This document shows positions 59,959 through 64,000 of a stretch of 64,000 nucleotides of DNA, piece by piece. A program made the translations under genes and the position numbers. Position 1 is the stretch's first letter, and each line of letters opens with the position of its first letter. Below the pieces are notes generated by a model. It saw only the letters and a program-made list of their open reading frames with translations. It did not search any database and was not told the origin of the DNA. Origin of the DNA: Marinobacter lutaoensis (lineage in GTDB: Bacteria; Pseudomonadota; Gammaproteobacteria; Pseudomonadales; Oleiphilaceae); assembly GCF_001981305.1 (NCBI RefSeq), contig NZ_MSCW01000007.1, forward strand, positions 1 to 64,000. The letters are read 5' to 3'.

Positions 59959-61074
59959 ATGATCATCCGACCCGTTGCACCTTCCGACCTGGAAGGCCTG
60001 TACCAGATCGCCGAAGAGTCCGGACCGGGATTCACGTCACTGATGCCGGACCGGGACGCGCTTGCCAGGAAAGTCGAGCACGCCCGGGCGAGTTTCAGCC
60101 GCCCCGTCGGTCTGCCGAGCGACGAACACTACCTGTTCGTGCTGGAAGATACCGAAACCGGAGCCCTCATGGGGACCACCGGCATCGACGCGGTCGCCGG
60201 CCAGGTTCGCCCCCTGTACCATTTTCGCCACAGCCGTCAGCTTCACCACTCCCATTTCCTGGGGCTGCGCCGGCAATTTCACACCCTGACCCGTTGCAAC
60301 CACTATCGGGGGTGCACCGAAATCTGTTCGCTGTACCTGCGCCCTGCGTTCCGGCGCGCCAATGCCGGCAAACTGCTGTCGAAAGTACGCTTTCTGTTTA
60401 TGGCGCAGTACCCGGAGCGATTCACGCCCACCGTGATCGCGGAAATGCGCGGGGTGTCCGATCATCTGGGCCGCTCCCCCTTCTGGAACTGGCTGCGGCG
60501 CCATTTCGTGGATCTCGAGTTCGCCTCCGTCACGCAACTGGTCGGAGCCGGCCACACGGAGTTCATCGAGGAGCTGATGCCCGCCGGCCCGCTGTACACC
60601 CATCTGATGGACGACGCGGCGCGCGCGGTGATCGGCCAGGTCCACCCGGATACCCGCCCGGCGCTGGCGATGCTGGAGAAGGAAGGCTTCCGCCACCGGG
60701 GGTTCGTCGACCTGTTCGATGCCGGGCCCACCGTCGAATGCCCGCTCAAGGACATCGCCAGCGTGCGTGCTGCCCGGCCCTATCAGCTGATGACCGGCAC
60801 AGCGCGTCCTGAGCACCGGAGCGGCCAGCCGGTGATCATCGCCAACGGTCGCACCGAGGGCTTCCGGGCAACGATCACGGATCAGTGCCGCGTTTGCCCG
60901 GAAGAACACACGGTGACCGTTCCCGACGCTCTGGCCCGGCGCCTGGACCTGTCCGAACAGGCGGAAGTCTGGCTGCTGCCGCTGACCCCCGACCAGGCCC
61001 GCCGGCCGCAACCGGCAACCCAATCCCATTCTCTGTCCGCCGAAGGATATGGAGCTCGACCCTATGCACTCTGA
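59959..61074 (+). CDS. astA: Arginine N-succinyltransferase
   Basis: A 371-residue GNAT-fold enzyme: L-arginine + succinyl-CoA to N2-succinylarginine, first step of the AST pathway. It matches E. coli AstA with IIRPVAPSDL at the start, EICSLYLRPAFRRANAGKLLSKVRFLFMA, VIAEMRGV, GRSPFWNWL and VIGQVHPDTRPALAMLEKEGFRHRG. The rest of the ast operon is not here, so the substrate might differ from arginine. The last codons overlap the start of the DUF1338 gene, so the two are coupled. Confidence 0.9.
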   Translation: MIIRPVAPSDLEGLYQIAEESGPGFTSLMPDRDALARKVEHARASFSRPVGLPSDEHYLFVLEDTETGALMGTTGIDAVAGQVRPLYHFRHSRQLHHSHFLGLRRQFHTLTRCNHYRGCTEICSLYLRPAFRRANAGKLLSKVRFLFMAQYPERFTPTVIAEMRGVSDHLGRSPFWNWLRRHFVDLEFASVTQLVGAGHTEFIEELMPAGPLYTHLMDDAARAVIGQVHPDTRPALAMLEKEGFRHRGFVDLFDAGPTVECPLKDIASVRAARPYQLMTGTARPEHRSGQPVIIANGRTEGFRATITDQCRVCPEEHTVTVPDALARRLDLSEQAEVWLLPLTPDQARRPQPATQSHSLSAEGYGARPYAL

Positions 61075-61867
61075 CCGACACACCCTGTTCCAGGCCCTGT
61101 GGGACAACTACCGGGCCGTGACCCCCTCCGCCGAGCGTATTCATACGCTGCTGGGCAAGCGGGAGTCCAAGCCGATCGTGAACGACCACATCGCCCTGCG
61201 CACCTTCAACTTGGCGCCGGTCGGTCTGGACGCGCTGGCCGCGCACTTCCTCAACCTGGGCTACCGGCCCGGCGACGAATACCACTTCGAGGCCAAGAAA
61301 CTCTATGCGCGGCACTACGAGCACCCGGACGACGACGCGCCCAAGGTGTTCATTTCGGAGTTGCGGGTGGAGCTGTGCTCCCCGGCACTCCAAACCATCG
61401 TCCGTGACCTGGTGGCCCAGGTGGACCCGGCCCGGGTGGAAGCCGACGATTTCCTCTACGCCGGCCGGCCCTGGCAGCTGGACTACGACACCTACCGCGC
61501 CCTGCTCGAGGAAAGCGAATACGCCGCCTGGACGGCCGCCTGGGGCTATCGCGCCAACCATTTCACGGTCAGCATCAATCATCTGGAAAGCCTCGACAGC
61601 GTGGCCGACATAAACCGGCTGCTCAAGGACAACGGCTTCACCGTCAACAGCGCCGGCGGCGAGGTCAAAGGGTCCCCCGAACAGCGGTTGGAACAGTCCT
61701 CCACCATGGCGGACCGGGTGCCGGTTGCCTTCAGTGACCGGGAAGCCGTGATTCCCAGCTGCTTCTACGAATTTGCCCGGCGCTACCCCCTCGCCGACGG
61801 CCGCCTCTATCAGGGGTTCGTCGCCGCCTCCGCCGACAAAATCTTCGAGAGCACCCATGCCGGCTGA
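61064..61867 (+). CDS. Short DUF1338 protein (2-oxoadipate dioxygenase/decarboxylase HglS family)
   Basis: A 267-residue DUF1338 protein. Characterised relatives (P. putida HglS, about 460 residues) are Fe(II) enzymes turning 2-oxoadipate into D-2-hydroxyglutarate. The family His-x3-Arg pair is kept as NDHIALRTF (His42, Arg46), with later family segments (NHFTVSINHLE, EQSSTMADRVPVAFSDRE) and a likely metal Glu near the end. The protein is shorter than HglS, so the substrate may differ. ATG at 61064 lies inside the astA end (11-bp overlap). Confidence 0.85.
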   Translation: MHSDRHTLFQALWDNYRAVTPSAERIHTLLGKRESKPIVNDHIALRTFNLAPVGLDALAAHFLNLGYRPGDEYHFEAKKLYARHYEHPDDDAPKVFISELRVELCSPALQTIVRDLVAQVDPARVEADDFLYAGRPWQLDYDTYRALLEESEYAAWTAAWGYRANHFTVSINHLESLDSVADINRLLKDNGFTVNSAGGEVKGSPEQRLEQSSTMADRVPVAFSDREAVIPSCFYEFARRYPLADGRLYQGFVAASADKIFESTHAG

Positions 61868-61928
61868 CGGTCGACACCGCCGCTTTTACCCTCGGTAACA
61901 ATCCAGTAACCGTTTTACAACGGTGAGC

Positions 61929-61977
61929 GCGCCGGGCACTGTCTATCTTTTAGACACTCCGCCCGGCGCTGCCGGGC
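61929..61977 (+). promoter_or_regulatory. Mutually exclusive hairpins in the leader of the AbiTii-like gene
   Basis: Segment A GCGCCGGGC (61929-61937) pairs with B GCCCGGCGC (61961-61969), enclosing a second stem TGTCTA/TAGACA. B can instead pair with C GCCGGGC (61971-61977) around a 3-nt loop. A and C are near identical, so B chooses one partner: a switch-like layout 75 bp before the start codon. Confidence 0.55.
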
Positions 61978-62051
61978 GGCACCTTGAACAACAACAAAAA
62001 CAGGCCGTGCCGGAACGCAGCCTGCCGCCGGCGTGGCCAGGGAGGATCCCC

Positions 62052-62717
62052 ATGTCTGCATCCGTCAATCATCTGGAAGAGCGACTGCTGGACGAACGCG
62101 AACTGCTCGAAGGCATCATGCCCTCCGCCATCACCCTGGCCATGATGCTCCGGCACCGCCAGATGGCCACCTGGCTGAGGGCCGAGTTCGACGGTTATCC
62201 GGAGGTCGCCGACGCGCCCCCCTACCGGCGCGACCTGCCAGGCCACGTGGTGGCACGCTCCCCCCAATATGGCTGGATTCCCGCCCCGTTGGAAGACGAT
62301 CAGAAGATCAAGTACGGTCGCCTGGATCTGATCGACGGCGTGAAATCCCTGGAACAGATCTGCCTCGGCTGTAGGAAAGGCAATGGCCACCGTGTACTGC
62401 TGGCACCGGAGGCCCTGGCAAGCCTGCAGAAGCAGGTGAACCTGACCGCCGAACTGGCCATCAACGTCAGCCGCGAGGTCTACTGCCGCCTGTTGAAAAC
62501 CGTGCGGGCCAGTCTGTACCTATGGACCCGCGCCCTGGCCGAGCAGGGCCTGAGCGGCGAGCACAACCATTACAGTGCGGAGGAACGGGCCCGGGTGGCC
62601 GAACTGGACCGGCCGGACCACTACTGGCGCCGCGCCATGGCCGAGCTGGAGTCACTGCCGGTACCGGATGTCCGGGAAGCCGGCCTGCTGGAGCGGTTGT
62701 TCGGCCGGGCGGGCTAG
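62052..62717 (+). CDS. AbiTii-domain-like protein (possible phage-defence factor)
   Basis: A 221-residue soluble protein. Residues 8-85 (LLEGIMPSAITLAMMLRHRQMATWLRAEFDGYPEVADAPPYRR) follow the AbiTii pattern, a helical module ending in W-L-x-x-E-[FL]-x-G-Y-P then a short P-x-Y-R, found in abortive-infection proteins and beside other effector domains. The rest is helical (to a Leu-rich end) and unassigned. GGAGG at 7 bp precedes the ATG. It converges on the TauE permease, and no other defence gene is visible nearby, so its defence role is inference. Confidence 0.55.
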   Translation: MSASVNHLEERLLDERELLEGIMPSAITLAMMLRHRQMATWLRAEFDGYPEVADAPPYRRDLPGHVVARSPQYGWIPAPLEDDQKIKYGRLDLIDGVKSLEQICLGCRKGNGHRVLLAPEALASLQKQVNLTAELAINVSREVYCRLLKTVRASLYLWTRALAEQGLSGEHNHYSAEERARVAELDRPDHYWRRAMAELESLPVPDVREAGLLERLFGRAG

Positions 62718-62726
62718 GGCCGCGCC

Positions 62727-63503
62727 TCAACCCAGCACGTTGACCATGCCGACGCCGCTGACCACCAGCAGCACCACGCCGAGCACCCGAAAGAACACCG
62801 GCGTTTCCGCCCGCAGGATACGCTCGTGGGCGTATAGCCCCAGCACGTGACCGATCGCGGCGCAGGGCAGCAGCCACAGGTGGTGAACCAGCTGCAGGTC
62901 GACCCCGGCCCAGATGAAGGCGGCCATCTTGATCAGTACCAGAATGAACCAGAGCGCGAACAGCGTATCCCGCAGTTTTTCCCGGGGCAGGTGCTGCGCC
63001 ACCACCGCGATGATCAGAGGCGCGCCGATCAGCGACGTACCGCTGATGTAGCCGCCCGCCATCAGGAACAGAGCGTCGACTGTCCGGCTGCCGCTGCGGA
63101 ACGGCCGGTTGAAAATGTAGGACAGTGAATAGAGCGCCACGATCACGAAGATGATGGCGCTCAACACATCGCCCGGCAGGGTGATCAGTCCAAACACACC
63201 GATCAGTTTGGGCACGATCATGATGCCCAGAATGCGCCACAGATAGCGCCAATCCACCGTGCCCTCGGCCCGTGCCCCGCCGGTCTTCCGGTTCTTGCGG
63301 TTGTTCATCCAGATGGTCAGGGCGGAAAACACCAGCAAATGCACGGCGATGATCGGCAGAAACACCAGCGGCTCATCCAGCACCAGCAGCAGAAACGGCA
63401 ATGACAGCACGGCACCGCCAAACCCCAGCCCGGACCGGACAAAACCGCTCCAGATGAAAATCAAGCCAATCAGAACGTACTGGACCAGACTCAAATCGGA
63501 CAT
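62727..63503 (-). CDS. Sulfite exporter TauE/SafE family permease
   Basis: A 258-residue inner-membrane protein with eight helices and a TauE signature near the N-terminus (SGFVRSGLGFGGAVLSLPFLLL) and repeated later (LFLMAGGYISGTSLIGAPLIIAVV). It moves organosulfonates, sulfite or related anions. The ATG at 63501-63503 follows GGAGAAG at 9 bp; the longer frame to 63962 covers the opposite-strand radical SAM gene. Confidence 0.9.
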   Translation of the reverse strand: MSDLSLVQYVLIGLIFIWSGFVRSGLGFGGAVLSLPFLLLVLDEPLVFLPIIAVHLLVFSALTIWMNNRKNRKTGGARAEGTVDWRYLWRILGIMIVPKLIGVFGLITLPGDVLSAIIFVIVALYSLSYIFNRPFRSGSRTVDALFLMAGGYISGTSLIGAPLIIAVVAQHLPREKLRDTLFALWFILVLIKMAAFIWAGVDLQLVHHLWLLPCAAIGHVLGLYAHERILRAETPVFFRVLGVVLLVVSGVGMVNVLG

Positions 63504-63582
63504 CGTACTGACTTCTCCAGATGCATGACGCACGTATAGCGGGACACTTGCCGCGGACGATCCGCCATAGTAGCATGGCAGA

Positions 63583-63602
63583 TACTGTATAAATAAACAG
63601 TA
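63583..63602 (+). promoter_or_regulatory. LexA (SOS) box upstream of the radical SAM gene
   Basis: TACTGTATAAATAAACAGTA has the CTGT-N8-ACAG core of the LexA operator with AT-rich spacer, and differs from the consensus TACTGTATATATATACAGTA at two positions. It ends 9 bp before the ATG of the radical SAM gene. The P. aeruginosa homologue PA0069 is in the SOS regulon in published transcriptomics, as I recall. Confidence 0.85.
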
Positions 63603-63611
63603 TGGTGACGC

Positions 63612-64000
63612 ATGAAGACACGGGGTACCGCGCTCAACCCGCACAACCGGTTTCAGCCCATCGCCACCGACCGGGATCAGGACGATGGCTGGTACCAGGC
63701 ACCGGAGGATACCCTGTGCCCGGACTCCATCGCCACCGAGGTGGTGGACGAACAGGTTCGCACCATCATCAGCCGGAACCAGTCGCCAGACATCCCCTTC
63801 GAGCAGTCCGTCAACCCCTACCGGGGGTGCGAGCACGCTTGCATCTACTGCTTTGCCCGCCCCAGCCACGCTTACTGGGACCTGTCTCCCGGCCTGGATT
63901 TCGAGACCCGACTGATCGCCAAGCCCAACGCCGCCCGGAAGCTGCGGGAAGCCTTTGACCATCCGGGCTACCGGGTTACGCCCATCGCCCTGGGCATGAA
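63612..64000 (+). CDS. PA0069-family radical SAM protein (spore-photoproduct-lyase-like), partial
   Basis: N-terminal 129 residues of a protein cut by the window end. The 4Fe-4S radical SAM motif is CxxxCxxC: Cys73, Cys77, Cys80 in NPYRGCEHACIYCFARPSH, with the Phe after the last Cys typical of spore photoproduct lyase relatives. The family probably acts in DNA repair or modification in response to damage, which the LexA box directly upstream supports. The function is not proven. It is divergent from the TauE permease, and its 5' region has no other promoter motif I would insist on. Confidence 0.9.
   Translation, partial: MKTRGTALNPHNRFQPIATDRDQDDGWYQAPEDTLCPDSIATEVVDEQVRTIISRNQSPDIPFEQSVNPYRGCEHACIYCFARPSHAYWDLSPGLDFETRLIAKPNAARKLREAFDHPGYRVTPIALGM

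Noticed and set aside
1..64000. CRISPR array, tRNA/rRNA, insertion sequence or prophage
   Set aside because: No repeat-spacer series, no clover-leaf, no transposase or integrase motif was seen. A tRNAscan or ISfinder search would settle this.

Overview
The window is about 64 kb of dense, GC-rich chromosome with no rRNA, tRNA, insertion sequence, integrase or CRISPR array that I can see. Gene content points to an aerobic, marine or halophilic gammaproteobacterium of the Marinobacter/Pseudomonas type. Evidence for this: a serA/D-2-hydroxyglutarate dehydrogenase pair, an AlkB alkane hydroxylase with acyl-CoA ligases and a FadE-type dehydrogenase, a complete group-2 Mrp Na+/H+ antiporter operon, a Pseudomonas-like Fur/imelysin operon, PhoX, a PA0069-type radical SAM protein with a LexA box, and a Cpx-like envelope stress module. 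The genus is an inference from gene content and order.

Layout. 0.1-4.1 kb: a Zn-ligand-poor CobB-type sirtuin coupled to D-2-hydroxyglutarate dehydrogenase, divergent from serA, then a coiled-coil protein. 4.1-7.0 kb: YiaD-like OmpA lipoprotein, two alpha/beta hydrolases, GIY-YIG protein. 7.0-10.9 kb: a leftward run rlmJ, degenerate ATPase-like protein, mscS, DMT exporter, GIY-YIG. 10.9-23.7 kb: an iron-regulated island with a TonB receptor coupled to a 1,076-residue Ca-binding-repeat lipoprotein, a divergent diheme MauG/CcpA-like peroxidase, then imelysin, DUF1111 diheme protein, second imelysin, DUF1513 Tat lipoprotein and an MFS pseudogene. Fur-box-like palindromes sit in both control regions. 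23.7-28.8 kb: small membrane protein, a chemoreceptor with a C-terminal sensor domain, PhoX with a candidate Pho box, and small proteins. 28.9-32.5 kb: alkB and a long acyl-CoA dehydrogenase. 32.5-38.7 kb: mrpABCDEFG with mrpA and mrpB fused. 38.8-43.9 kb: ppnP, an AlkK-like ligase, dadA, YciH, a DUF4136 lipoprotein, YigZ.

43.9-46.5 kb: CpxA/CpxR-like two-component genes divergent from a Spy/CpxP-like protein with a candidate CpxR box between. 46.5-48.4 kb: DUF3750 and AzlCD. 48.9-55.1 kb: fused indolepyruvate ferredoxin oxidoreductase, Leu/Phe/Val dehydrogenase and an NSS sodium symporter, a coherent amino-acid uptake and oxidation unit. 55.1-59.4 kb: second (Zn-binding) sirtuin, LysR regulator, small cationic protein, long-chain acyl-CoA ligase. 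59.4-61.9 kb: Lrp regulator divergent from AstA and a short DUF1338 protein. 62.0-64.0 kb: an AbiTii-like (defence-associated) protein behind mutually exclusive hairpins, a TauE permease, and a LexA-boxed radical SAM gene cut by the window end.

The observations most worth following up are the composition of the iron island, the perfect hairpin burying the rlmJ ribosome-binding site, the AbiTii-like gene with its switch-like leader, the SOS box on the radical SAM gene, and the D-2-hydroxyglutarate theme (SerA, D2HGDH and a short DUF1338 protein all in one window).
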